The notes: generated by a model not told the origin, from the letters alone. A stretch of 64,000 nucleotides of DNA from Bacteroidia bacterium (GCA_041391665.1 JAWKNO010000001.1:2108001-2172000), one strand, 5' to 3'. Numbered from the stretch's first letter, positions 52,588 through 62,288 are shown. Made by a program: numbers and translations.

Positions 52588-53805
52588 ATGCCAAGACTCT
52601 CTTTCTCTCTCCTCGCTGCGTTTATTTTGATTCTTCTGAATTTTTCCTGCCAATCTTCTTCCAACTCCGGAGAAACGGAATCTTCGGAAAAAAATGAGCT
52701 AATGGCTGAAGCCGCTGAAGAAACCAACGAAATGGACGGACAGCCAGAAATGACGCTTTTTGCTATCAGGGTGGATAAACTTCGCATGCGCAAAGAAGCC
52801 GGGCAAAAGGGCGAACTGGTTACCTATATGGACGAAGGGGAATTTGTTACAGGTATGGGAGAAGTCAGCGATTTTGTCGATACGCTGGAGTTGAGGGGAA
52901 TGTATTATCGTGAACCTTATTATAAGGTAGTGTCTTCACGTCCTGCACAGGAAACCGGCTATATTTTTGGTGGTGGGCTTCAGCCCGTATATATCGGCCC
53001 GGCAGAAGGGGCGCCTGATCTCGCAAAACTTGCCGCCTTGACCGCTTTTCTCAAATCACTTCCCGCTTCAGAACTTACCTCCGGTTCGCAGGCCTGGGAG
53101 TATCTCCGCAAAAACTTTCCCAATGAAACGCCCGTTGTGAGCGATGCCGCTTTTATATTATTTCGCAACTTTATGGAGAAAATGGAGATGGAAGGCATGT
53201 TTTACAATCTGGTAGAACAGGTGGAATGGCAGGAATCAGATTACAATCAGATCTACGCGGGGAAATTTAATATGGCTAAAAATCCGATCACGGCTTCTCT
53301 GGCCAGGAATGGTTTTGCGCTCGGAATAGCTGAAGGTTCTGTATTTCCGGTTGCTGACAAAAAAGCACAGGCTGATTTTTTTAAAAATCGCGTAACCTCT
53401 CCCATGAAACAATATATTGAGTTGGATTTCGCTGATTTTGAGCGTCCGGCTATGGATGACGGTGGGATTACGGTGCCGCTTGAAGACTTTGCAGAACGGG
53501 CTATTGCCTGGGAAAAATTTGAAACCGCGAATCCCCGGTTTTTACTCAGCGGAATTGTGCATGAACATGCCAAATGGATGGGATTGACTGTGCTCGGAGG
53601 TGTTGACAATACGCCTGTTGCAAACTATGAGACTGAAGAGATTTCCGAAGAATTTGAAAAAGTGTGGAATTCCATCCTTGCAAAATACCCGGAAACCCGC
53701 CTCGCCGGCCATATCAGAGATTTACAGGGCATTGTGAAAAAGTCGGGTGATAAATATACCTCCGAAGCAAGAGTCTATGTAGATCGGCTGTGGGAGCAGG
53801 AGTAG
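52588..53805 (+). CDS. SH3-like-domain lipoprotein of unknown function
   Basis: 405 aa from ATG 52588, which gives a lipoprotein signal (AFILILLNFSCQSS, Cys21); the frame opens at 52546 but MKILKCCKFAQNNS is not signal-like. Residues ~55-125 (FAIRVDKLRMRKEAGQKGELVTYMDEGEFV...YYKVVSS) form an SH3b-like fold used for peptidoglycan binding. The remainder is helical with no catalytic motif I recognise. Followed by the palindrome of the DUF4143 gene. Confidence 0.65.
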   Translation: MPRLSFSLLAAFILILLNFSCQSSSNSGETESSEKNELMAEAAEETNEMDGQPEMTLFAIRVDKLRMRKEAGQKGELVTYMDEGEFVTGMGEVSDFVDTLELRGMYYREPYYKVVSSRPAQETGYIFGGGLQPVYIGPAEGAPDLAKLAALTAFLKSLPASELTSGSQAWEYLRKNFPNETPVVSDAAFILFRNFMEKMEMEGMFYNLVEQVEWQESDYNQIYAGKFNMAKNPITASLARNGFALGIAEGSVFPVADKKAQADFFKNRVTSPMKQYIELDFADFERPAMDDGGITVPLEDFAERAIAWEKFETANPRFLLSGIVHEHAKWMGLTVLGGVDNTPVANYETEEISEEFEKVWNSILAKYPETRLAGHIRDLQGIVKKSGDKYTSEARVYVDRLWEQE

Positions 53806-53817
53806 CGGTTTTGCAGC

Positions 53818-53887
53818 ACCAACCATAAAAATTAGCCTTAATTCCTATGGTCAACCATAAAAATTCGCGCGAATTTTTATGGTTGGT
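53818..53887. promoter_or_regulatory. Perfect 34-bp palindrome with an extra half-site
   Basis: 53852-53885 reads CAACCATAAAAATTCGC followed by its exact reverse complement. A further left arm, ACCAACCATAAAAATT at 53818-53833, pairs perfectly with 53872-53887, so two mutually exclusive stems are possible. It lies 38 bases before the ATPase start and may be an operator or a mobile palindrome. Confidence 0.7.
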
Positions 53888-53923
53888 GAAATTTTATGTA
53901 TCTTTCAGAAGAAAGATTAGCAT

Positions 53924-55060
53924 ATGATTTCCCGCTTACTGAAAAAAAATATAACCACCCGATTGGCGCAATCCGATAAAGTTTTGATACTGTATGGCGC
54001 CAGACAGGTGGGGAAAACCACACTGATTCGTGAAATACTAACGGAATACGATGGGCGTGTATTAGAAATAAATGCAGACCGCCAGCCCTACGCTGAGGTA
54101 CTTTCCAGCCGGGATTTTGACAAACTTAATGGATTGGTCAGTGGGTACGATTTGTTATTTATTGATGAAGCCCAAAGAATTCCGGATATTGGTATTAACC
54201 TGAAAATCTTATATGACAGCCTTCCCGGCTTAAAGATCATTGTTACGGGTTCTTCATCTCTTGATCTTGCCAATCGGGTTCAGGAGCCGCTAACTGGTCG
54301 CACATGGACGTATCGTTTGTACCCGATTTCAGTAGGAGAGTGGAAGGAATATTCTGGTGAAAATGATTTTGAAATCAGCCAGAAACTGGAGACATGGATG
54401 CGTTTTGGCTTATATCCTGAAACCCTTTCATTTGAAAATCACGATGATAAGCGGGCCTATTTGCAGGAGCTGACCAGCGCATATCTTTATAAGGATATTC
54501 TGGCGTTGACAAACATACAGTATCCTGAAAAACTGAGACAACTCCTTAAGCTACTTGCCTTTCAGGTTGGCAGTTTGGTTTCCATTCATGAGATAGCAAC
54601 TACACTTCAGATCAATCGTGATACGGTTATTCATTATATCGACTTGCTGGAAAAATCATTTGTAATATTTCGTTTAGGTGGTTTTAGCAGAAATCTTCGA
54701 AAGGAAATAGTAAAAATGGACAAGATCTATTTTTACGATATGGGAGTGAGAAATGCATTGATAGAAAATTTTTCAGAACTCTCTCTGAGAAATGATATCG
54801 GTGCACTTTGGGAAAACTTTTTGCTGGCAGAAAGGCGCAAAAAAATGGAGTATCAGCGAATATATGCCAATACTTATTTCTGGCGTACATATTCCGGCGC
54901 GGAAGTTGATTACGTGGAAGAACGTGACGGTCAGCTTATGGGTTATGAGTTTAAATGGAAAACCGGCAAAACCAAAGCTCCCGCCACCTGGCTTGAAACG
55001 TACGAAAATGCATCCTGGCAATTAGTGAATCGCGATAATTTCACAGAATTTTTGGGATAA
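53924..55060 (+). CDS. AAA_14 ATPase with DUF4143 domain
   Basis: A 378-aa STAND-like/AAA protein. Walker A YGARQVGKTTLIRE (residues 24-37), Walker B YDLLFIDEAQRI, sensor region KIIVTGSSSLDLA, then arginine-rich LTGRTWTYRLYPIS. The C-terminal DUF4143 part (~190-378) has a wHTH-like HEIATTLQINRDTVIHYIDLLEKSFVI and an endonuclease-like terminal block TYFWRTYSGAEVDYVEERDGQLMGYEFKWK, with Glu/Asp/Lys placed like a PD-(D/E)xK site. Such proteins are abundant, mobile and of unknown role, with defence suggested but not shown. Confidence 0.88.
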   Translation: MISRLLKKNITTRLAQSDKVLILYGARQVGKTTLIREILTEYDGRVLEINADRQPYAEVLSSRDFDKLNGLVSGYDLLFIDEAQRIPDIGINLKILYDSLPGLKIIVTGSSSLDLANRVQEPLTGRTWTYRLYPISVGEWKEYSGENDFEISQKLETWMRFGLYPETLSFENHDDKRAYLQELTSAYLYKDILALTNIQYPEKLRQLLKLLAFQVGSLVSIHEIATTLQINRDTVIHYIDLLEKSFVIFRLGGFSRNLRKEIVKMDKIYFYDMGVRNALIENFSELSLRNDIGALWENFLLAERRKKMEYQRIYANTYFWRTYSGAEVDYVEERDGQLMGYEFKWKTGKTKAPATWLETYENASWQLVNRDNFTEFLG

Positions 55061-55064
55061 CCGC

Positions 55065-55592
55065 CTAAATCAACCCCACATCCGTAATCACTTCCAGCAG
55101 TGCCGGGCCGTCGTGTGCCATGATTTTTTTCATAGCCTCCCGCAGATTTTCGCCTGTTGTTACTCTGATTCCCGGCGCGCCGCAGCTTGTGGCATATTAT
55201 GCGAAGTTGGGATTTACGAGATCTGTAGCCCAAACTTCAAATTCTCCTGCCCGTTGCTCTTTAGATATTTTTCCTAACTCGCTATTGTTGAGGATAATGG
55301 TTTTGATCGGCATGTGGTACTTTACTGCTGTGGTGATTTCTGCCAGATATTGACAAAATCCGCCGTCACCTGCAACTTCAATGACAGGCCTCGTATCAAC
55401 TACCGCCGCCCATGCACCCATCGCTGCCTGAAAAGCAAAACCAATAGAACCGAGATAACCCGACATAAGGAAGGTATGATTTTTACTTTCAAGGTACCGG
55501 CCAAATGAATAGGCGTTGTTGCCGACGTCCACACACATGATGGCGTTCTCCGGAGCGATTTCGTTCATCGCATCAAAAACCGCAATCAGCAC
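55065..55592 (-). pseudogene. C-terminal remnant of a PoxB-type TPP enzyme
   Basis: The fragment encodes the TPP-binding C-terminal domain of a pyruvate oxidase/acetolactate-synthase-like enzyme: VIEVAGDGGFCQYLAEI... to ILNNSELG (the GDG-to-NN motif), preceded by GSIGFAFQAAMGA. After NPNFA an in-frame TAA (55196-55198) interrupts, then the same frame continues YATSCGAPGIRVTTGENL to a normal end at 55065. The N-terminal ~380 residues are missing; the frame abuts the T9SS gene stop. Decayed by truncation plus a nonsense change. Confidence 0.8.
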
Positions 55593-57289
55593 TAATGATT
55601 CACGATAAATTTTCGGGTTGTTTGTATGTTATCGAATAAAATCTGGACGAAATAAATTCCCACGGAAAAATCGCTGGTTGGAATTTGATATTCATATAAG
55701 GGGATATGAGGATATGTATGGAAAACTTCCTTTCCCTTCATATCACGGACACTGAATTCCCTCATGATTTCTGTACTTTTAATGGTTATCGCTCTATCTG
55801 AAGGATTGGGAAAAACTTCAATATTGGCGGTAAATGGCTGCTCATCGATTGCGGTTAATGGTTGTGTATATTCGGCTAAAAAGATATCATAAAATGTACT
55901 ATTCGAAGAAACCGTAACCGTTCCGGGGCCGGGATCCACATCACAGACGCCGCCATAAAAAGCAGAGAGATAAAAACTTCCATTTGGGTTTACTACCATG
56001 GAATTGCAAAATGCGGAAGTGCCGCCGCCGAGCATTCCCGCCCAGACATAATTCCCGCCTATATCGTATTTGGCTACAAATCCATAAATACCAGTACCGG
56101 CAGTTAAAACAGCTGTACCTGCACCGGGATCAAAATCGGAAGCGCCTGTAAATACGCCAAATATATAGATAGCGGATTGGTCGTCAACCTCAATTCCCCG
56201 GGGAGAATCGAGACCCGTGCCACCTGATGCATTTGCCCAGATGAAGTCCCCGTTGTCGCTGTATTTGGCAATAAAAAAATCCTGACTACCCAGTGAAGTA
56301 AAACTGCTGGTTCCTGCACCTGCGTCAAAATCAGCGGTTCCAAGGAATACGCCACAAACCACCAGATGCCCATTTCCATCTTGTCTAAGACCTGAAGGCC
56401 GATCGAGATCAGTTCCGCCAAATCCTTTTGCCCAGACCAGATTTCCTGCTGTATCCAGTTTTGCCAGATAAGCATCAGTACTACCGGCGGCGTTCAGGCT
56501 GAGCGTACCACTCCCCGGATCAAAATCAGCATTTCCACTGAATGTACCTGTGATATACAAAGAATTGCTTTGATCAGAAATGATTTCTACTGCTTTTTCT
56601 TCCCCAGTTCCCCCGATACCTGCAGACCAGATAAAATTTCCGGAAGAATCATACTTTGCAACAAAAACATCGCCCAAACCCACAGGCGTGAGATTGTCTG
56701 TGGTAATGTTTGCATCAAAATCAGCCAGTCCAGTAAATGTCCCGTGCAGGTAAATATTTTCGGATTCATCTAGATCTATAAATGATTCTGCCTGAAATGC
56801 ACTACCTGTAATTTTTCTTACCCAAACGAAGTTGCCATCGGCGTCATACCGGGCGAGGTAAAGGTTTTGTGTGCCGGTGGCGGAGAGTTCTGCAGTACCC
56901 GGTCCCGGATCAAAATCGGCAGTGAATTCAAAATAACCGGAAACATAAAGTCCGCCGGATTTATCTACTTCGATGGAATGTACGACATCAATACCGGTTC
57001 CGCCAAAGCTGAAAGCATGGATGAAGTTTCCCTGTGGATCGTATTTTACAATAAATGCGTCGGCAACTGTACTATGTGAGATAAGGTTATTTGTATTTAC
57101 TCCGGGGTCAAAATCTACGGTATCCTGAAATTGCCCGGCCATGTAGATATTGCCCGCCTGATCTGTCGCGATTTCTGCAACGATTTCATCAGCTTTTCCA
57201 CCGTAAGTGTGGACCCATTGGAGATTTTGTGTGTATCCTGTGAAAACGGAAAAAAGGATTGTTGAAAATAGTAGAATTTTTTTCATCAT
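55592..57289 (-). CDS. T9SS-exported SBBP-repeat seven-bladed propeller protein
   Basis: A 565-aa secreted protein. Signal peptide FSTILFSVFTGYTQ. Seven repeats of ~65-70 residues follow, each built of AxxGNIYxxGxFxGTADFDPG...AFIAKYDxxGNFxWA-like strands; the N-terminal LQWVHTYGG closes the last blade. The FDPGxGT loops resemble Ca2+-binding turns. The final ~75 residues (IEVFPNPSDRAITIKST ... TRKFIVNH) are a type A T9SS sorting domain. Probably a cell-surface or released adhesin-like protein. It lies 6 bases downstream of the next gene, with which it forms an operon. Confidence 0.88.
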   Translation of the reverse strand: MMKKILLFSTILFSVFTGYTQNLQWVHTYGGKADEIVAEIATDQAGNIYMAGQFQDTVDFDPGVNTNNLISHSTVADAFIVKYDPQGNFIHAFSFGGTGIDVVHSIEVDKSGGLYVSGYFEFTADFDPGPGTAELSATGTQNLYLARYDADGNFVWVRKITGSAFQAESFIDLDESENIYLHGTFTGLADFDANITTDNLTPVGLGDVFVAKYDSSGNFIWSAGIGGTGEEKAVEIISDQSNSLYITGTFSGNADFDPGSGTLSLNAAGSTDAYLAKLDTAGNLVWAKGFGGTDLDRPSGLRQDGNGHLVVCGVFLGTADFDAGAGTSSFTSLGSQDFFIAKYSDNGDFIWANASGGTGLDSPRGIEVDDQSAIYIFGVFTGASDFDPGAGTAVLTAGTGIYGFVAKYDIGGNYVWAGMLGGGTSAFCNSMVVNPNGSFYLSAFYGGVCDVDPGPGTVTVSSNSTFYDIFLAEYTQPLTAIDEQPFTANIEVFPNPSDRAITIKSTEIMREFSVRDMKGKEVFHTYPHIPLYEYQIPTSDFSVGIYFVQILFDNIQTTRKFIVNH

Positions 57290-57295
57290 GACTGG

Positions 57296-58663
57296 CTATT
57301 GGTGAATGACTATTTTTTGTGTGAACACTTTGTCCTCCGTTTTCACCTGAACAAAATAAATTCCGCTTTCGGAGAGTTCGGCTTCGATTTGAGTTTGTCC
57401 CCGAATATATTTTGTTTGAACAACCTGCCCAAGAGAATTCAGGATAACCATTTCCCTGCTTCCTTTTGGCGGGTGAATGAAAAATCGCCCGTTAGCAGGA
57501 TTCGGATACATTTCAAAGGCAGGAATGGCGAAGTCCTCAATAGCAGTCACGCCGCCATTCCATTTCGCTACGTACTGATTGCCATTGCTGTTGGTGAAAC
57601 TCCCCCCCGCGTAAAGATTTCCGGATGCGTCAGAGGTCAGCGTCGAGATTTCATTATTTGCATTTAGTGCGGCATTTCCTGCACCCAGTTCTGTCCAGTT
57701 TGTACCGGTCCATTTGGCTACATAAGCATGGAGGGTATTATTTTTAAATGCTCCGGCAGCATATATATTTCCTGAAGGGTCACTGGCAATGGTGAGGATC
57801 GTACTGCTTTGAAAACCAGCGTTTAATGCGTTGGCACCGGTACCGAGCGCGCTCCAGTTTGTGCCGTTCCATCTGGCCACATACCAGATTTGATTGGCAT
57901 CCCTGAAGTCTCCGGCAGCGTATACATTTCCTGCAGGATCGGAGGTTATGCTGTAAATGAGATTGTCAGCGTTGAGCGCATTACTGCCTGTACCCAGTTG
58001 ACTCCATGTCGTACCATTCCATTTTACTACCTGGGTTTTGCCGCCTCCCTGAAATCCGCCTGCGTAGATGTTCCCATTTTTGTCAGAATGGACAACTGTC
58101 GGAAAGCCGTCGGCGTTGAGTTCATTTCCCCCGGCACCCAGTTCTGCCCAAGAGGTGCCGTTCCATTTTGCGATATAGGGTTTGGGGGAAGTGCCTGCAA
58201 ACCCCACCGTAGCGTAAATATTTCCCGAAGGATCGGCAGCGATTGAGTAGATGCCAACATTGGAGACCAGTACATTATTGCCGGGGCCAAGTTCTGCCCA
58301 GGTTGAGCCATTCCATTTGGCGACATAGTTATTTCCCTGAGCATTGGTGAATGCTCCGGCGGCATAGACGTTGCCTGCTGTGTCACAGGCTAAAGAAAGT
58401 ATATAGGAACTAGGGTTCAGGGCGTTGGCACCGGTACCCAGCTCTGACCAGGAAGAGCCGTTCCATTTGGCCACATATTTTTTTCCCGAACCGTTGGTGA
58501 ATAGTCCGGCAGCATAGACATTTCCGGACTTATCCGCACAGATGGCGCCAATCCCACTGTTTGCGGCCAGGCTATTTGCGCCACTGCCCATTTCACTCCA
58601 GGTTTGAGCAAAAAGAGACATTGGGATCAGGAAAGTGAGGCAGATCGTTATGTAAATTTTCAT
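57296..58663 (-). CDS. T9SS-exported seven-repeat propeller protein
   Basis: A 455-aa secreted protein (signal ICLTFLIPMSLFAQ). Seven ~50-residue repeats with the core DPSGNIYAAGxFxN...YVAKWNGxxWxELGxGxNALN; the N-terminal WSEMGSGANSLA supplies the strand the seventh repeat lacks, so a ring closure of a seven-bladed propeller is likely. The last ~75 residues (FEMYPNPANGRFFIHPP ... FTQKIVIHQ) are a T9SS type A tail. The two adjacent propeller genes have different repeat types but similar tails. Confidence 0.88.
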   Translation of the reverse strand: MKIYITICLTFLIPMSLFAQTWSEMGSGANSLAANSGIGAICADKSGNVYAAGLFTNGSGKKYVAKWNGSSWSELGTGANALNPSSYILSLACDTAGNVYAAGAFTNAQGNNYVAKWNGSTWAELGPGNNVLVSNVGIYSIAADPSGNIYATVGFAGTSPKPYIAKWNGTSWAELGAGGNELNADGFPTVVHSDKNGNIYAGGFQGGGKTQVVKWNGTTWSQLGTGSNALNADNLIYSITSDPAGNVYAAGDFRDANQIWYVARWNGTNWSALGTGANALNAGFQSSTILTIASDPSGNIYAAGAFKNNTLHAYVAKWTGTNWTELGAGNAALNANNEISTLTSDASGNLYAGGSFTNSNGNQYVAKWNGGVTAIEDFAIPAFEMYPNPANGRFFIHPPKGSREMVILNSLGQVVQTKYIRGQTQIEAELSESGIYFVQVKTEDKVFTQKIVIHQ

Positions 58664-58768
58664 TCTGGTAGGGTAGAATCAAGTGAAAAAAAGATATAGG
58701 AAAGCCTTTCGGGTTGTTGGCCCGGCCGGATATTCAAACAATAAGTGTATAGTTAATCAACCCGCTAT

Positions 58769-59046
58769 CTATTCTTCCCAGCGGAAGACATCCTCTACGG
58801 CCATTTCAAATCCGTCGATGACGTTGGATCGAAGCAAATATTGGTTGAAACCATCCAGTGAATGCCATAGACAGGTGGATGATTAATAACTTCGCCCAAA
58901 ATAAATTCGGCCTTACGGTTTTCGTCTACCTCTGCCCAGAAGGTATGGCGGAGGGTTTGTTCCGCCTCCCATTCTGCCTGCAGGGCCTCCAGTAGCTGGG
59001 GCATTTCAGGCGAAGCCATTATGGTTTTGATAATGTCCCTGGTCAT
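58769..59046 (-). pseudogene. Degenerate Uma2 (DUF820)-family gene
   Basis: From ATG 59046 the frame reads WAEVDENRKAEFILGEVINHPPV, matching the start of Uma2 family nuclease-like proteins (~190 aa). It then loses similarity, and only in another frame resumes DGFEMAVEDVFRWEE, the typical C-terminus, ending at 58769. A deletion and frameshift have removed the middle and the nuclease-like core. Non-functional. Confidence 0.6.
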
Positions 59047-59184
59047 AAGGTAAATATACGATTTTTTTACAAAAACAGGTATCCGGCCATTCCCGAATAT
59101 TCGGGATTGAAGCAGGAAAATAACAGGCATAACTTAACGCATTATTTTTCTCATTGATTTTTCTATACTTTGAAAATGGACGTA

Positions 59185-60129
59185 ATGAAGACTTATATCC
59201 TGCTTATTGTTGCCCTCATAGCCATTGCGGGCTGTGCCCAAACGAATTCTTCCAATACCTATGCTGAAAATGATAGCCCCAACATACCTGCCGATATGAA
59301 TACTTCTGATTTCTCCCGCCAATCTTCAGGCAATGGCAACGGCGGTCAGTTGACCATCCGTCAGGGCCAGTTTTTTACTTATGCAGTACCGCCCGGGTGG
59401 CGAGTCTCCGAAGACGGCCAGTTTGCCGTAGTGCTTGTCGCTCCCGACAATGCGGCTGTGACCATTATGGTAGGAAATTCCGGCATGCCGGTCAACTATC
59501 CGCCCGGACAATACCTGTATGAAAAGCTGATAGCAGGCGGTTATACCAATCTTCAACTCAGCCAGCCGCGCCAGGGTACGCCTGTGACGGGTTGTCAGTA
59601 TGCTTATACATTTGATTATACCTATAGTGTAAATGGCGTCCCTTGTCGCGGACAGGCTACTTGCAGCGTGGCGCCTTCCTACGATGCTGCTACCATGGTG
59701 GTAACCTGTGCAGCTTCTCAGGCCAGTCAATGGCAATCTTATGCCTCATGGTTGCCTCAGGTCGCGGCACAGTTCTCTGCCAACAACGGAGCAGCCTTCG
59801 GTATGCGGGGGATTATGCAGCAAAACCTGCAAAACTCCACCGCCTACGGCGAAGCTGCAAGACAGTACCGCGAATGGTCTCAGCAAAACTGGCAACAAGT
59901 CACGGATCAGCGCAATCAGTCTCAAGACCGCAACAATCAGCAGTTTCGCGAGAATCTAGGCGCTGTACAATCCTACACCAACCCTTATGATTCACGTTCT
60001 GTCGAACTTCCCACCACCCATAGCTACTATTGGGTAAACCGTCAGGGAACTACCTGGGGTACTAATGACCCCGGAGAAAATCCTAATGTCGGCTCTACCC
60101 AGGAATGGATGCGGATGCAAAAACAGTAG
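59185..60129 (+). CDS. Lipoprotein of unknown function, Gln/Asn-rich C-terminus
   Basis: About 314 aa from ATG 59185, which gives a clean lipoprotein signal (LLIVALIAIAGCAQ, Cys17). Residues ~55-205 form a compact beta-rich domain (GQFFTYAVPPGWRVSEDGQFAVVLVAPD ... CAASQASQWQSYASWLPQ) with four Cys that could pair. From ~220 the chain is rich in Gln and Asn (QNLQNSTAYGEAARQYREWSQQNWQQ) and probably extended. I do not recognise a named family. Confidence 0.65.
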   Translation: MKTYILLIVALIAIAGCAQTNSSNTYAENDSPNIPADMNTSDFSRQSSGNGNGGQLTIRQGQFFTYAVPPGWRVSEDGQFAVVLVAPDNAAVTIMVGNSGMPVNYPPGQYLYEKLIAGGYTNLQLSQPRQGTPVTGCQYAYTFDYTYSVNGVPCRGQATCSVAPSYDAATMVVTCAASQASQWQSYASWLPQVAAQFSANNGAAFGMRGIMQQNLQNSTAYGEAARQYREWSQQNWQQVTDQRNQSQDRNNQQFRENLGAVQSYTNPYDSRSVELPTTHSYYWVNRQGTTWGTNDPGENPNVGSTQEWMRMQKQ

Positions 60130-60229
60130 ATGAAGGGGATTTTGGCAAGTGTTAAAACAACGCTGGGAAATGTTATCGCGTTTGATGAATACAGCATAAG
60201 TACCTGTCGTAACCAAAGTTTACCTTCCT

Positions 60230-61291
60230 ATGAAAACAATTCTTCTGATAATCTCTTCCCTGTTTACCCTTCTTTTTTGTAGCTGCAAAGAAGAAGTTCC
60301 CGTCACAGGAGATGGATTTACCTATACCCCGACAACTGCGCTTAGAGATAAAGCGTCATTCCCTTTTGGCGTGGCAATTCAGGCCGGCAGAATTTCCAAC
60401 CCTGCTTATGGAAGTCTTGTTTCTAAAGAATTCAGTAGCCTGACGGCGGAATATGAAATGAAACAGAATATCACCGCTACCGGCCCCGCAACTTACAATT
60501 GGACGCCAACAGATCAGATCGTCAATTTTGCTCAGGCCAATAACCAGCGTGTACATGGTCATGCTCTCTTATGGCACAGTGCAGTCCCCGACTGGATTAC
60601 CAATTTTTCAGGTAGTTCGGCTGAGTTTGATACGGTGATGAAAAATTATATTCATGCAGTTGTGGGGCGATACAAAGGTAAAGTCGCCAGCTGGGATGTC
60701 GTCAATGAAGCCTTTGAGGATCAGAGCGGAAATCTCCGCAATACGGTTTTCCGGACAAAAATGGGGGATGATTATATAGCTCGTTGTTTCCAGTACGCGA
60801 GAGAAGCTGATCCGGATGTATGGTTGTTTTACAATGATTACGGAACTATTTATGACAACAAAAAACTCGACGCCATGCTGGCAATGATCGATGATTTTCA
60901 GACCCGGGGAATTCCGATTGATGGGGTAGGGTTTCAGATGCATATTTCTTACAACTGGCCCTCTCTTTCGCAGATTCAGAATGCCGTAGACAAGGTGAAA
61001 AGCAGAGGGTTGAAAATCCATTTCTCCGAACTCGACATCCGCGCCAATCCTGACGGAGACCTTACCCAACTGACTACAGACAGGGCCACCGACTTACAGA
61101 AGCGGTACAAAGATATTGTTACCCTGTACAAAGGCATTCCCGAAGCGCAGCAGTTTGGCATTACGGTTTGGGGCCTGAAAGACAATGAAAGCTGGCTGAT
61201 CAATTTTTGGGGAAATCCTGAGTGGCCCCTACTTTTTGATGCTGAAAGTAAGTATAAACTTGCGCATAAAGGCGTAATTGAGGCACTATAA
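60230..61291 (+). CDS. GH10 beta-xylanase lipoprotein
   Basis: A 353-aa endo-1,4-beta-xylanase candidate. Lipoprotein signal TLLFCSCKEE. The GH10 barrel shows TAEYEMKQNI (substrate Glu/Lys), HGHALLWHSAVPDW, acid/base Glu160 in WDVVNEAFED and nucleophile Glu267 in IHFSELDIRA, and TVWGLKDNESWL. Length and motifs are complete for a single-domain GH10. It is outside the PUL, with its own upstream region, and overlaps the next gene's longest frame but not its likely start. Confidence 0.94.
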   Translation: MKTILLIISSLFTLLFCSCKEEVPVTGDGFTYTPTTALRDKASFPFGVAIQAGRISNPAYGSLVSKEFSSLTAEYEMKQNITATGPATYNWTPTDQIVNFAQANNQRVHGHALLWHSAVPDWITNFSGSSAEFDTVMKNYIHAVVGRYKGKVASWDVVNEAFEDQSGNLRNTVFRTKMGDDYIARCFQYAREADPDVWLFYNDYGTIYDNKKLDAMLAMIDDFQTRGIPIDGVGFQMHISYNWPSLSQIQNAVDKVKSRGLKIHFSELDIRANPDGDLTQLTTDRATDLQKRYKDIVTLYKGIPEAQQFGITVWGLKDNESWLINFWGNPEWPLLFDAESKYKLAHKGVIEAL

Positions 61292-61319
61292 ACCCATCTC
61301 TCAGTATAAATTTATACCA

Positions 61320-62288
61320 ATGAAGCGATTTTACATTCTGTTATTTTTCATTAGCTGTTTTTCTGTTTCTAATGCACAGTTAACTGTAACCGGCTTTACC
61401 AATTACAGCCTTCACGGCTTTAATGTTTTGGTCAATGACCAGGCCATCAGTCAGCATGCTACTGCAACCCAGGGTGCCGTAGATTACCTCGATACCCTGC
61501 TGTTGCAGATTACAGAGATCGGGCTGGCGCAGGATATTATGGATTCTTTGCTAAAGGTGCCAATATTCATGGAATGGGCACTGACCACCGGCTCTGCCTG
61601 GTACCATCCCGATGTCAACTGGCTGATACAGAATGGTTACAACCCCGCTAAAGCCAAGGCAGTGGAAATCGCCAATATCACCAACTTTGTCAACTGGTCA
61701 AAGCAAAACCAGCCGCTCATGATTATGCACGAACTGTCTCACGCCTATCACGACCGGGTATTGGGTTTTTCGTACAGTCCGATTCTCAATGCATACAACG
61801 CAGCCATGAATGCCGGAATTTACAATTCGGTTCCTTATAATCCCGGCAACGGCAATGCCCCATTTAACCAGCCCGCTTATGCCAAAACCAATGAACGCGA
61901 ATACTTTGCAGAGATTACCGAGGCTTATCTGGGCGAAAATGATTATTTCCCTTTTGACAGCACCGATCTGAAAACCCACGATGCTTTGGGTTATGCAGTC
62001 GTAAAGGATGTCTGGCGGTTTAATGCGTCAACGGCGATAGAGAAAAATCTTCGTGGAGAAAATCTGCAGATTTACCCCAATCCATCCCAGGGGTATATTC
62101 ATTTTGAACTTCCGGCTTCTGTGATTCCTGATCAAATCAATATCTTCAATATGACTGGGGCATCTGTATTTAGTGGTAAGCAGACAGACTCCCGGTTGGA
62201 TGTCAGTGCGCTGTCCTCCGGAACGTATTTTCTCTACGTGTCTGACAAATACGGCGAAACCTACAGGGGAAGGTTTGTCAAAGAATAG
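61320..62288 (+). CDS. Secreted HExxH metallopeptidase-like protein with T9SS tail
   Basis: A 322-aa protein from ATG 61320 (signal LLFFISCFSVSNAQ). The catalytic region is MIMHELSHAYHD with His137, Glu138, His141, and a third-ligand candidate Glu198 in EYFAEITEAYLG, the gluzincin arrangement. The preceding ~100 residues lack known domains. The final ~70 residues (LQIYPNPSQGYIHFELP ... YRGRFVKE) are a type A T9SS tail. It is exported to the surface or medium. The exact peptidase family is not certain; an anthrax-lethal-factor-like (PPEP/M34) fold is possible. Confidence 0.75.
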   Translation: MKRFYILLFFISCFSVSNAQLTVTGFTNYSLHGFNVLVNDQAISQHATATQGAVDYLDTLLLQITEIGLAQDIMDSLLKVPIFMEWALTTGSAWYHPDVNWLIQNGYNPAKAKAVEIANITNFVNWSKQNQPLMIMHELSHAYHDRVLGFSYSPILNAYNAAMNAGIYNSVPYNPGNGNAPFNQPAYAKTNEREYFAEITEAYLGENDYFPFDSTDLKTHDALGYAVVKDVWRFNASTAIEKNLRGENLQIYPNPSQGYIHFELPASVIPDQINIFNMTGASVFSGKQTDSRLDVSALSSGTYFLYVSDKYGETYRGRFVKE

